Origin: Catenulispora sp. EB89
GTDB lineage: Bacteria > Actinomycetota > Actinomycetes > Streptomycetales > Catenulisporaceae
DNA length: 64,000 nt
Direction of reading: 5' to 3'
Assembly (NCBI RefSeq): GCF_041261445.1
Contig: NZ_JBGCCU010000001.1
Span: 1-64,000 of the forward strand
Shown: positions 24,959-32,913 of the stretch, in pieces
Numbering within the stretch: position 1 is the first letter of the stretch
Layout of the letters: every line of letters begins with the position of its first letter
Notes under the pieces: generated by a model
What the model saw: the letters and a program-made list of their open reading frames with translations, nothing else
What the model was told of the DNA's origin: nothing
The model's database searches: none
Made by a program: the position numbers and the translations under genes

Positions 24959-26062
24959 GTGAAGGACATGCGTGAGCTGTTGTCCGGCGCCCTCCCCGAG
25001 CCGCAGGACGAGCCGCCGCAGCGGGACGTCGTCGACGCCGCGATGGAGTGGGGCGCGCGCCGGCGGCGCCGGGACTGGACGCTGACCGGAGCGGCGGCGC
25101 TGGCGGTGGTCGCGGTGGCGACCGGGGTCGCCGCGGTGAGCGGCGGGGGCGGGGGCGGCGGGTCCGCCGCCGGGCAGGCACCGACAGGCGTCTCGACGCA
25201 CCGCTCGATCGGGGGCGTCCCGTCGCAGCCGGAGGGTACGTGGTGGACGCCGTACTGCTCGTACTCGGGAACCCTCAAGGGAAATCTCGCGGACTACTGC
25301 AAGATCTACATCGAACAGCAGGACTTCAACGTCACCTTCGCCAAGGGTTCGGTGCCGTTCATCCAGGCGGCGCTGCCCCCGGGATTCAGCGTGAAGGTGA
25401 CGAGTTCCTGGGTGCTCGTCCTCACCGGCCCCGACGGCACTACGAACTATCTGTTCCCCTCGACGGAGCCGGCCTCGACGCTGGACGGGCATCCGCTGAG
25501 TTGCGGCACGCCGGCCCCGCCGGGATGCGTCCAGACCAGCACCGCGGGCGGGAGCGTGGTCGTGAACAGCGCGCCTTCGGGCCAGCAGAGTGCCGGCTAT
25601 GTCGGGGACGGCCTGAAGGACCCGCGCGTCGACATCCTGGTCGGCACCTCTGCGGGTGGCGGGATGAACGGCATCGCGCCGCCCACCGCCACGGTATCGC
25701 TGCTGAGCGACGCCCAGCTGGCGAAGATCATGAGCGATTCGAAGCTGCTCGAGTACGCGAAGGCACAGCTCAACTACCTCAACGCCCTCACCCGGCAGCT
25801 GGCGGCCATGGCGCCGCCGAGCGCGAGCGGATCCTCGTTCCCCCCGGCGCCGCCGGTGAGCTCGTCGGATCCCGGGCTGCCGTCGGGCTGGACGTCGTCG
25901 AGCGGGACGACCGGTTCGTCGAGTCCGCCCTCGGGATCGCAGTCGTCGAGCGGATTGCCGCCGGGAGAGTCGAATTCCACGGACCCCGCGGGGAGTCCGC
26001 ATTCGGGGCAGAGCTCCTCGCACAGCCAGCCTTCCGGAAGCCAGACATCGGCTGGCTCGTGA
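24959..26062 (+). CDS. Single-pass membrane protein, likely sigma-factor partner
   Basis: This protein is about 367 residues from GTG 24959, which has GGAGAAG upstream; an ATG overlapping the sigma stop at 24935 is possible. A short cytoplasmic N-terminus (MRELLSGALPEP...RDVVDAAMEWGARRRRRD) is followed by one membrane helix (about 37-58) and an outer domain with Cys residues (WWTPYCSY, YCKI, SCGTPAPPGC). The tail is Ser/Gly/Pro-rich. This topology and position fit an unconventional membrane anti-sigma factor, but no zinc-binding ASD motif is present. It ends in a terminator. Confidence 0.6.
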   Translation: MKDMRELLSGALPEPQDEPPQRDVVDAAMEWGARRRRRDWTLTGAAALAVVAVATGVAAVSGGGGGGGSAAGQAPTGVSTHRSIGGVPSQPEGTWWTPYCSYSGTLKGNLADYCKIYIEQQDFNVTFAKGSVPFIQAALPPGFSVKVTSSWVLVLTGPDGTTNYLFPSTEPASTLDGHPLSCGTPAPPGCVQTSTAGGSVVVNSAPSGQQSAGYVGDGLKDPRVDILVGTSAGGGMNGIAPPTATVSLLSDAQLAKIMSDSKLLEYAKAQLNYLNALTRQLAAMAPPSASGSSFPPAPPVSSSDPGLPSGWTSSSGTTGSSSPPSGSQSSSGLPPGESNSTDPAGSPHSGQSSSHSQPSGSQTSAGS

Positions 26063-26077
26063 CGCGGTGAGACGAGA

Positions 26078-26107
26078 CCCTGAGAAGCGCCATGAGCCTT
26101 CTCAGGG
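26078..26107. terminator. Bidirectional terminator hairpin
   Basis: A perfect 10-bp stem (26078-26087 with 26098-26107) lies between the convergent membrane-protein and PurU genes. Confidence 0.8.
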
Positions 26108-26126
26108 CCTTCTGCCTTCCGCCGAC

Positions 26127-27011
26127 TCAGGCGAAGATGACCGTCCGGTTCCCGTTCAGCAGCACCCGGTGCTCGGCGTGCCACTTCACGGCCCGCGCCA
26201 GCACCTGGCACTCGACGTCCCGGCCGACCGCGACCAGCTGCTCCGGGGTGACGCCGTGGCCGACGCGCGCCACCTCCTGCTCGATGATCGGGCCCTCGTC
26301 GAGGTCGGCGGTGACGTAGTGCGCGGTGGCGCCGATCAGCTTCACGCCGCGGGCGTGCGCCTGGTGGTAGGGCTTGGCGCCCTTGAAGCTCGGCAGGAAG
26401 GAGTGGTGGATGTTGATCATCCGGCCCTCCAGCGCCTTGCACACGTCGTCGCTCAGCACCTGCATGTAGCGCGCCAGCACGACCAGCTCCACGCCCTGGC
26501 TCTCGACCACGTCCAGCAGCGCCGCCTCGGCCTTCGCCTTGGCCTCGGCGTCGCCGGCGGCGACCGGCAGGTGGACGAAGTCCACGCCGTAGGAGCGGGT
26601 CAGGTCCTCGAAGTCGCCGTGGTTGGACACCACCGCCGCGATCCGCACCGGCAGCGCCCCGGTGCTGGCCCGGAACAGCAGGTCGTTCAGGCAGTGCCCG
26701 AACTTGCTCACCATCAGCACCACCGGCATCAGCTCGTTGGCGTCGTGGATCCGCCAGGCCATCCGGAACGTCGCGCCGACCGCCGCGAAGCTGCTGTTGA
26801 GCTGCTCCAGCGTCACCTCGTCGTGCACCCGCTCGAAGCTGACCCGCATGAAGAACAGGCCCGAGTCCGGGTCGCCGTACTGCTGGCTGTCCAGAATCGT
26901 GCAGCCCGTCATGAGGAGGTAGTTGGCGACGCCGTGCACGACACCGGGGGTGTCCGGACACGACAGGGTGAGGACCCACTGCTGCTTCTTCGGATCGGCC
27001 ATGCCCGTCAT
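26127..27011 (-). CDS. purU: Formyltetrahydrofolate deformylase
   Basis: This protein is 294 residues. An N-terminal ACT domain (about 10-90, LTLSCPDTPGVVHGVANYLL) precedes a formyltransferase domain with NIHHSFLPSF, the AHARGVKLIGATAHYVT segment and the catalytic Asp in DLDEGPII. It hydrolyses 10-formyl-THF to formate and THF, balancing one-carbon pools and feeding formate to PurT-type reactions. Length and motifs are normal. Either Met1 or Met4 could start. It is a single-gene unit. Confidence 0.95.
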   Translation of the reverse strand: MTGMADPKKQQWVLTLSCPDTPGVVHGVANYLLMTGCTILDSQQYGDPDSGLFFMRVSFERVHDEVTLEQLNSSFAAVGATFRMAWRIHDANELMPVVLMVSKFGHCLNDLLFRASTGALPVRIAAVVSNHGDFEDLTRSYGVDFVHLPVAAGDAEAKAKAEAALLDVVESQGVELVVLARYMQVLSDDVCKALEGRMINIHHSFLPSFKGAKPYHQAHARGVKLIGATAHYVTADLDEGPIIEQEVARVGHGVTPEQLVAVGRDVECQVLARAVKWHAEHRVLLNGNRTVIFA

Positions 27012-27080
27012 TGTCGCTGATCGCGGGCGTTCGTCCCAGTAACCGTCCGGCTGGCGACACCGGAAGCCGCCGAACAGCGC

Positions 27081-28262
27081 CTACCCGTCGATGACGTGCG
27101 GCACGAACCGCGCGTACGTGTCCGTGACCAGACCGTCCGACTCCCGGATCCCCAGCCCGGCCGGCTCGCCGTCGACCAGCCAGGAACCGAGCACCGCGCG
27201 CCCGCCGCCGTCGCTGCCGGGGAACGCCGGAAGCGCGGAGAACTCCTGGTAGACGTACCCCTCCTGGCCGTAGTGCCCCGGCTGCTCGAAGTGTTCGCCG
27301 CCGGTGACGATGCGGATCGAGGCACCCTCGCGGCCCAGCAGCGGCTTCGCGACGTAGTCCTTCATGCCGCGGGGACCGTCGAGATAGGCGGGCAGCAGGT
27401 TCGGGTGGCCCGGGTAGAGCTCCCAGAGGATGGCCAGCAGCGCCTTGTTGGACAGCAGCATCTTCCAGATCGGCTCGATCCACTGCGTCCGGTCCAGGGC
27501 GGCCAGCGCCGGCGGCCCGAAGTCCTCGGCGACCAGCCACTCCCACGGGTAGAGCTTGAACACCGTGCGCATGCGGGTCTGCTCGAGGTCGACGAACCAC
27601 CCCGACGCCGAGTGCCAGCCGATCTTCTCCACCGGCAGCACCACCGGCGTCAGCCCGGCCTGCTCGGCGGTCTCGGCGACGTAGGTGGAGGTCATGTAGT
27701 CCTCGCCGCTCTCGTCGCACTCGGCGTAGACGAAGTGCACCGGCCCGTGCGACAGCCGGACGCGCGTCTTCTTCCAGGCCTCGACCAGGCGCTCGTGCAG
27801 CGAGTTCCACTGGTCCAGGTCCGGACGCGTGTCCTGGAGCCAGTACCACTGGCAGATCGCGGACTCCAGCAGCATCGTCGGGGTGTCCGCGTTGTACTCC
27901 AGCAGCTTCGCGGTGGTGCCGTCGTCGCCGTCGTAGCGCAGGTCGAACCGGGAGTACAGGGACGGCGGCTGCGCCGACCACGACTCGCGGACCGCCCGGA
28001 CCACCGCCGGCTCGGTGATGCCCAGGTCGGCGAAGCGGTCGCGGGACACGATGTGCTCGGCCGCGGCCAGGCACATGGCGTGCAGCTCCGCGGTGGTGTC
28101 CTCCAGCGCGTCGACCTCGGCCATGGTCAGGGTGTAGTGCGCGGACTCGTACCAGTACGGGACGACGCGGCCGTCGTCCATGGTCGTGACCGGGAAGACC
28201 AGGCCCTGCGACTCGACCGCCTGCTGCCAGCCGTCGCGCGGGCGGCTCTGGACTCTGCGCAT
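27081..28262 (-). CDS. Glutathionylspermidine-synthase-like ATP-grasp enzyme
   Basis: This protein is 393 residues from the ATG of MRRVQSRPRD. It has the GSP_synth fold: SRFDLRYDGDD, KLLEYNADTPT, an ATP-grasp core (HFVYAECDESGEDYMTSTYVAETAE) and the metal/phosphate loop in AKPLLGREGASI, ending YARFVPHVIDG. The amidase half of E. coli Gss is absent, as in YgiC/YjfC. It would join a carboxyl to an amine with ATP; the peptide and amine are unknown. The ATG overlaps the stop of the lipoprotein gene (TGATG), a tight pair. Confidence 0.85.
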   Translation of the reverse strand: MRRVQSRPRDGWQQAVESQGLVFPVTTMDDGRVVPYWYESAHYTLTMAEVDALEDTTAELHAMCLAAAEHIVSRDRFADLGITEPAVVRAVRESWSAQPPSLYSRFDLRYDGDDGTTAKLLEYNADTPTMLLESAICQWYWLQDTRPDLDQWNSLHERLVEAWKKTRVRLSHGPVHFVYAECDESGEDYMTSTYVAETAEQAGLTPVVLPVEKIGWHSASGWFVDLEQTRMRTVFKLYPWEWLVAEDFGPPALAALDRTQWIEPIWKMLLSNKALLAILWELYPGHPNLLPAYLDGPRGMKDYVAKPLLGREGASIRIVTGGEHFEQPGHYGQEGYVYQEFSALPAFPGSDGGGRAVLGSWLVDGEPAGLGIRESDGLVTDTYARFVPHVIDG

Positions 28263-28603
28263 CAGCCGCCGTGCCCGCCTTCGCCGCCGCCGTGGCCGCC
28301 CTCGTCCCCGGAACCGCCGTGGCCGCCGAAGCCGCCGCGGGCCACACCGTGCTCGCCGACCTCGCCGCCGGAGACGCGCTGGCCCATCTTCAGGCCGCTG
28401 CCGCCGCGGTACCAGTGCGCGTAGGTGTAGTTCGCGGTCGTGTCCCCGCAGTACTGGTCCGGGATCACAGTGTTGTTGCGGGTGTCGACGCACCGCTGGT
28501 GATCGTCGTGGCTGCACCCCGCGACGCCCCAGCCGATCACCGCCGCGGACATCATCCCGCCGACGATCAGTTTCGCGCGCTGTCGTTTGACCTCTTCACG
28601 CAT
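28262..28603 (-). CDS. Small Gly-rich lipoprotein paired with the ATP-grasp gene
   Basis: This protein is 113 residues from ATG with GGGGGAG upstream. A signal segment (AKLIVGGMMSAAVIGWGVAGC) ends in a lipobox-like VAGC. The body has conserved-looking Cys and aromatic positions (QRCVDTRNNTVIPDQYCGD, YAHWYRGGSG) and a Gly/His-rich tail. It is translationally coupled to the glutathionylspermidine-synthase-like gene. The E. coli ygiB-ygiC pair shows the same logic of a small exported protein plus a GSP-synthase homologue, though sequence similarity to YgiB is not clear. Function unknown. Confidence 0.7.
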   Translation of the reverse strand: MREEVKRQRAKLIVGGMMSAAVIGWGVAGCSHDDHQRCVDTRNNTVIPDQYCGDTTANYTYAHWYRGGSGLKMGQRVSGGEVGEHGVARGGFGGHGGSGDEGGHGGGEGGHGG

Positions 28604-28758
28604 GGTTCTCCCCCGATTCCGAGCCCCCGATGCCAAGCGAACCGCAGCTTACTCCCTTGTTACAAACAGGAACGGCTGCCGAAACACCGTCGAAGCGACC
28701 GGGAAACGTCGGTCGGCCATCGTGGGGGCATCGCGTCGCCGACCGAAGGGATCCCACG

Positions 28759-29790
28759 ATGACCAGGAAGATCGTCGTCGTCGGCTGGGGCCTGGCGGCC
28801 CACCGCCTCGTCACCGGCCTGCTGGCCGCCGACGCCGACGTGGACGTCACCGTCTACGCCGGCGAGGGCGCCACCGCGTACGACCGCTCCGCGCTGCCCG
28901 GCACGCTGGCCGGGGCCGACGCCGCGCTGGCCGCTCCGGCCGACGCCCGGCTGAACCTGCGGGTCGGGGTCCGGGCGGTGGCCGTGGACCGGATGCACCG
29001 CCTCGTGCACGGCTCCGACCAGTGGGTGCAGCCGTACGACACCCTGGTCCTGGCCACCGGCGCCAACCCGGTGCTGCCGCCGATCAAGGGCCTGCGCACC
29101 GCCGACGGCGAGGACCTGCTCCCGGGCGTCCACTCGGCCCACAACGCCGCCGACTTCCGGCGCCTGGCCGAGGCGGCGGGCCCGGCCACGCACGCTGTCG
29201 TCATCGGCGGCAGCACCACCGGCCTGGACACGGCCGCGGCGCTGCGCACGATGCGCGCCGAGGACCCGCTGCACGTCGAGCTCATCGACCAGACGCCGGC
29301 CCGGCCCGAGATAACGCCGACCGACGCCTACCTGACGCTGCGCCGCAGCGGGGTCATCGCCTACCAGGACTGCCGGGTCCGGGCCCTGACACCCGGCCCC
29401 GACGGCGCGCTCGAGGCCGTCCTGCTGGCCGACGGCCACCGGCTCTCCTGCGACCTGGCGGTCATCGCCTGCGGCACCGCGCCGAACACCGCGCTGGCCT
29501 GGACCTCCGGCCTGGCGGTGGCCCGCGGCATCGTCGTCGACGACACGCTGCGCAGCGTCTCCGACCCGCACATCCACGCGCTCGGGGCGTGCGCCGAGCA
29601 CCGGCGCAGCCTGTCGGGGCGGCGCGAGACGGTGCTGGCGCAGGCCGACGTGCTCGCCGCGCGGCTGTCCGGGGCCGATCCGCAGCGCACCTACCGCGGG
29701 CCCGTCGCGCCGCCCGCGGCGAACGCCGCGCCGAGCACCGCCACCGTCGTGGCGGAGGCCGAAGCACTTCTCAGGGCCGCAGCAGCCTGA
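28759..29790 (+). CDS. NirB-like FAD/NAD(P)-dependent oxidoreductase
   Basis: This protein is 343 residues from the ATG of MTRKIVVVGWGLAAHR. Two Rossmann units are seen: the FAD-binding VVVGWGLAAHRLV with an AYDRSALPGT segment as in NirB/ferredoxin reductases, and the NAD(P)-binding HAVVIGGSTTGLDTAAAL. CGTAPNTALAW and IHALGACAEH close the FAD site. The domains that follow in nitrite reductase (BFD-like [2Fe-2S], siroheme) are missing, so it is a stand-alone reductase for an unknown electron acceptor. It is divergent from the lipoprotein gene. Confidence 0.82.
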   Translation: MTRKIVVVGWGLAAHRLVTGLLAADADVDVTVYAGEGATAYDRSALPGTLAGADAALAAPADARLNLRVGVRAVAVDRMHRLVHGSDQWVQPYDTLVLATGANPVLPPIKGLRTADGEDLLPGVHSAHNAADFRRLAEAAGPATHAVVIGGSTTGLDTAAALRTMRAEDPLHVELIDQTPARPEITPTDAYLTLRRSGVIAYQDCRVRALTPGPDGALEAVLLADGHRLSCDLAVIACGTAPNTALAWTSGLAVARGIVVDDTLRSVSDPHIHALGACAEHRRSLSGRRETVLAQADVLAARLSGADPQRTYRGPVAPPAANAAPSTATVVAEAEALLRAAAA

Positions 29791-29821
29791 GAACGGGGTC
29801 GATCAACGACGCCCGACCCAT

Positions 29822-29858
29822 GGTGGCGGTACCAGTACACCCCGCTGGTACCGCCACC
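29822..29858. terminator. Bidirectional terminator hairpin
   Basis: A perfect 14-bp stem (29822-29835 with 29845-29858) and 9-nt loop lie between the convergent FAD reductase and CoA-ligase genes. Confidence 0.85.
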
Positions 29859-29863
29859 TCGAA

Positions 29864-31462
29864 CTAGTCCCGGAACCGGGCCACCAGATCGCGCTTGACG
29901 ACCTTCCCGGTCGGGTTGCGCGGCAGGCCGTCCACCACTTCCAGCTGCTCCGGCAGCTTGTGCGTGGTCAGCCCGGCGGCCTTGAGGAACGCGACCATCT
30001 CGGCGAACCCCAGCGGCGCCGTGTCGTCGGCGCCCTCAGCTCCCTCAGGGCCCTGAGCTCTCTCAGCGCCTTCCGCGACGACCACCACCGCGCACACCCG
30101 CTCCCCGCGCTCGGCGTCCGGCAGTCCGATCACGGCCGCCTCGGCCACCCGGGGATGGGTGAAGAGCAGATCCTCGATCTCCTTGGCGGAGATGTTCTCG
30201 CCCTTGCGGATGATGATGTCCTTGAGCCGTCCGGTGATCCGCACGAAGCCCTCGGCGTCGACCGTCCCCAGGTCGCCGGTGCGGAAGTAGCCGTCCGCGT
30301 CGAACGCGTCGGCGTCCAGCGCCGCGTCCACGTATCCGAGCATCAGCTGCGGCGCCTTGGCCCGCAGCTCCCCCTCCTCGCCGGGCTCGGCGAGCTTGCC
30401 CTCCAGCGTCACCACCCGCAGCTCCACGCCGGGCATCGCGCGCCCCTCGGAGTCGTCGAGCGCCGACTGCGGGTCGTGGACGGTGGACATGGTGAGGATC
30501 GGCGCCTCGGTCAGGCCCCAGCCCGCGATCACGCCCAGGCCGCCGACCTCGTCGCGGATCTGCGCGTGCAGTGTCGGCGGCCGTGGCGCCCCGCCGCCGT
30601 TGCACAGCCGGAAGGACGGGAACGCGCGCTCTCCCGGCCGGGTCTTCGCGAACTCCCGCTGGGCTTTGAGGTAGGCCAGGTGGAACGGTGTGCCCGAGCC
30701 GCCGAGCGTCACCTTCTCCCGGCCGAACAGGTCGACGGCGGCGGCTGGGTCGAACCGGTCCAGCAGGACGTTCGAGAGTCCGGCCATCAGCGACGAGGCG
30801 AGCCAGATGGGGCCGGCGACGTGCGTCAGCGGGAACGCCATGCCGTTGATGTCCTCGGCGGTCAGCTCCAGGCAGGCGTGCATGCCGCGGGCCGCCGCGA
30901 GGATCGCGGTGTCGGTGTGCCGGGCGCCCTTGGGGTCGGCGGTCGTCCCCGAGCTGTAGAAGTACCAGCGCAGCTCGCGCTCCGCAGGGGCCTGATAGTC
31001 GGGAAGCACCGCCGGATCGCCTTCGGGCAGCGTGCGGTCCGCCGCCAGGTGCCGCGTCGCGGTGCCCTCGGTCAGCCGCGCGATCATCGCCGCGAAGTCG
31101 AAGCCGCCGAACTCCGAGGGCGTGATCACCACTTCCGGCGCGATCTGCCGGATGATGAAGCCGACCTCGCGGTCGCGGTAGATGGGGATGATCGGGTTCT
31201 GGACCGCGCCGAGCCGGCTCAACGCGGCCATCAGCACGTAGCCCGCGTTCCAGGTCGGCAGCTGCCAGGACACGACGGTCCCGGCGCGTACCCCGAGGTC
31301 GTGGAGCCCGGCAGCGGTGCGCAGCGCGGCGTCCCGGTACTCGCGGTTCGTCATCCGCGAGCCGCCGGAGTCCACCAGCAGCTCGCGCTCCGGGTCGGCC
31401 TCGGCGCGGCGCTCGATCAGCTGCCACAGACTCTCGGCGTCCAGACTCTCGGCGTCCAGCAT
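29864..31462 (-). CDS. Acyl-CoA synthetase (AMP-forming), first ligase of the catabolic region
   Basis: This 532-residue adenylate-forming enzyme has the P-loop YFYSSGTTADPKGARHT, the GWGLTEAP motif, the hinge YFRTGDLGTVDAEGFVRITGRLKDIIIRKGENIS and the catalytic lysine in NPTGKVVKRDL. It activates a carboxylic acid to its CoA ester. The N-terminus has a small duplication (LDAES twice), so a slightly later start is possible. A Pro/Glu/Ala-rich insert lies near residue 470. It is divergent from the LLM monooxygenase with a regulon palindrome 23 nt upstream of the start. Substrate unknown; see the regulon finding. Confidence 0.92.
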   Translation of the reverse strand: MLDAESLDAESLWQLIERRAEADPERELLVDSGGSRMTNREYRDAALRTAAGLHDLGVRAGTVVSWQLPTWNAGYVLMAALSRLGAVQNPIIPIYRDREVGFIIRQIAPEVVITPSEFGGFDFAAMIARLTEGTATRHLAADRTLPEGDPAVLPDYQAPAERELRWYFYSSGTTADPKGARHTDTAILAAARGMHACLELTAEDINGMAFPLTHVAGPIWLASSLMAGLSNVLLDRFDPAAAVDLFGREKVTLGGSGTPFHLAYLKAQREFAKTRPGERAFPSFRLCNGGGAPRPPTLHAQIRDEVGGLGVIAGWGLTEAPILTMSTVHDPQSALDDSEGRAMPGVELRVVTLEGKLAEPGEEGELRAKAPQLMLGYVDAALDADAFDADGYFRTGDLGTVDAEGFVRITGRLKDIIIRKGENISAKEIEDLLFTHPRVAEAAVIGLPDAERGERVCAVVVVAEGAERAQGPEGAEGADDTAPLGFAEMVAFLKAAGLTTHKLPEQLEVVDGLPRNPTGKVVKRDLVARFRD

Positions 31463-31484
31463 CTCCGCGTCCTCCAGCTCAGAT

Positions 31485-31499
31485 CTGACGGTGAGTCAG
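31485..31499. promoter_or_regulatory. Regulon operator 1 (CTGAC-GGTGA-GTCAG)
   Basis: Inverted CTGAC/GTCAG arms lie 23 nt upstream of the minus-strand CoA-ligase start. First of ten related sites. Confidence 0.7.
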
Positions 31500-31567
31500 T
31501 CTTACTCCGGCCCGCGATCAGGGGGAAGAGCCGTGCCTCTTGCGACCGCAAAGCCGATCAGTACGAT

Positions 31568-31586
31568 ATCTGACGGTGCGTCAGAT
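31568..31586. promoter_or_regulatory. Regulon operator 2 (ATCTGACG-GTG-CGTCAGAT)
   Basis: This perfect 8-3-8 palindrome lies 33 nt upstream of the LLM monooxygenase start. It is one of the two best copies. Confidence 0.8.
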
Positions 31587-31618
31587 GGCGCCGACCGACC
31601 GACGAGTAGGAGCACACC

Positions 31619-32737
31619 GTGGAGTTCGGCCTCTTCAACAGCCTCTACGTACCGCGGAACCACCCCGACATCACGGAGGCCAGCCGGCTCCGTGACGAGA
31701 TCGAGCTGGTCAAGGCGGCCGACCGGTCCGGCTTCAAGTACACCTGGGCCACCGAGCACCACTTCCTCGACGAGTACTCGCACCTGTCCGCCAACGAGGC
31801 CTTCCTCGGCTACCTCGCCGCCGCCACCGAGCGCATCCACGTCGGCTCCGGCATCTTCAACATCACCCCGCCGGTCAGCCACCCGGCCCGCGTCGCCGAG
31901 AAGGTGGCGGTCCTGGACCACCTGTCCGGCGGCCGCTTCGAGTTCGGCGTCGGCCGCGGCTCCTCGACCACCGAGACCAAGGGCTTCGGCATCGAGGACT
32001 CGGACCTGACGCGTGAGATGGTCGACGAGACACTGCCGCAGATCGTGCGGATGTGGAAGGAGACGGACTACTCGTTCCAGGGCCGCTTCTTCTCGATGCC
32101 GCAGCGCAACGTCCTGCCCAAGCCCCTGACCGACCCGCACCCCCCGCTGTGGGTCGCGGCGGGATCCCCGGGCACGTTCAAGAAGGCGGCCGAGATGGGC
32201 ATCGGCGTCCTCTGCTTCGCCCAGGCCTCGATGGACGACCTCGCCAAGCTGATCGCCATCTACAAGGAGGAGATCGAGCGCTGCGAGAACCCGGTCGGCG
32301 GCTACATCAACAACAACGTCATGGTCACCTCCCAGCTGGTGTGCCTGGAGGACGGCCAGCGGGCCCGCGAGGTCGCCGCCGCGATGGGCTCGGGCTACCA
32401 CCAGTCGCTGCTGTGGAAGTACCTGGACACCTTCCCGCGCCCGCAGTGGGTGAACGACCTCGGCGGCCGGATCCCGGAAATGGACCGCGCGACCATCGAC
32501 GCGGTGATCGAGGCCAAGCAGATGTGCATCGGCACCCCGGAGGAAGTCGCCGGCGCGGTCGCGGCGGTGGCGGCGATCGGCGCGGACCAGCTGGTGTTCG
32601 GGATGCTGTCCACGGCGATGCCGATCGACGTGGCGATCGAGTCGGTGGAGACCTTCGGCCGGGAGGTGCTGCCGCGCTTCGACACCGATCCGGTGCACTC
32701 GACGACGCGGCAGCGGGAGGCTCAGCTGGGGAGCTGA
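31619..32737 (+). CDS. LLM-class (luciferase-like) flavin-dependent monooxygenase
   Basis: This protein is 372 residues from GTG with AGGAG upstream. The bacterial-luciferase TIM barrel is clear: YTWATEHHFLDEYS, VGSGIFNITPPVSHPARVAEKVAVLDHLSGGRFEFGVGRG, and PPLWVAAGSPGTFKKAAEMG. Such enzymes use FMNH2 (or F420) and oxygen to hydroxylate or insert oxygen into a ketone. A flavin reductase at 47916-48545, under the same palindrome type, could supply FMNH2. The operator upstream is regulon site 2. The last 15 codons are duplicated downstream as noncoding DNA. Confidence 0.9.
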   Translation: MEFGLFNSLYVPRNHPDITEASRLRDEIELVKAADRSGFKYTWATEHHFLDEYSHLSANEAFLGYLAAATERIHVGSGIFNITPPVSHPARVAEKVAVLDHLSGGRFEFGVGRGSSTTETKGFGIEDSDLTREMVDETLPQIVRMWKETDYSFQGRFFSMPQRNVLPKPLTDPHPPLWVAAGSPGTFKKAAEMGIGVLCFAQASMDDLAKLIAIYKEEIERCENPVGGYINNNVMVTSQLVCLEDGQRAREVAAAMGSGYHQSLLWKYLDTFPRPQWVNDLGGRIPEMDRATIDAVIEAKQMCIGTPEEVAGAVAAVAAIGADQLVFGMLSTAMPIDVAIESVETFGREVLPRFDTDPVHSTTRQREAQLGS

Positions 32738-32900
32738 GAGCGGGGGCAACGCTGGAGCCGGGGAGTTCCGGCGGGCAGGCGCGGCGGCCGAGGGGGTGCA
32801 CTCGACGGCGCAGCGGCAGGAGGCTCAGCTGGGGAGCTGAGGGCGGGGCTGGGCTGGAGCCGGGGGTCTTGGCGGGCAGGCGCGGCGGCCGAGCCGGTGC
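32691..32900 (+). repeat. Tandem repeat, 103-bp period, duplicating the 3' end of the LLM gene
   Basis: From GGTGCACTCGAC onward, positions 32692-32794 are repeated as 32795-32897 with scattered mismatches, including the stop codon (TGA at 32735 and again at 32838). A third copy starts near 32896 and breaks off. The second copy lies outside the gene and fills the gap before the isochorismatase-like gene. Confidence 0.85.
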
Positions 32901-32913
32901 GGCGCCGCCCGCC

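Noticed and set aside
25774-28347. Very long open frames antisense to, or out of frame with, clear genes (also 11912-13411, 14943-17747, 45836-47518, 58063-59613)
   Set aside because: They are Arg/Gly/Ala/Pro-rich, lack ribosome binding sites and overlap genes with clear domain matches. At this GC content long empty frames on the other strand are expected.
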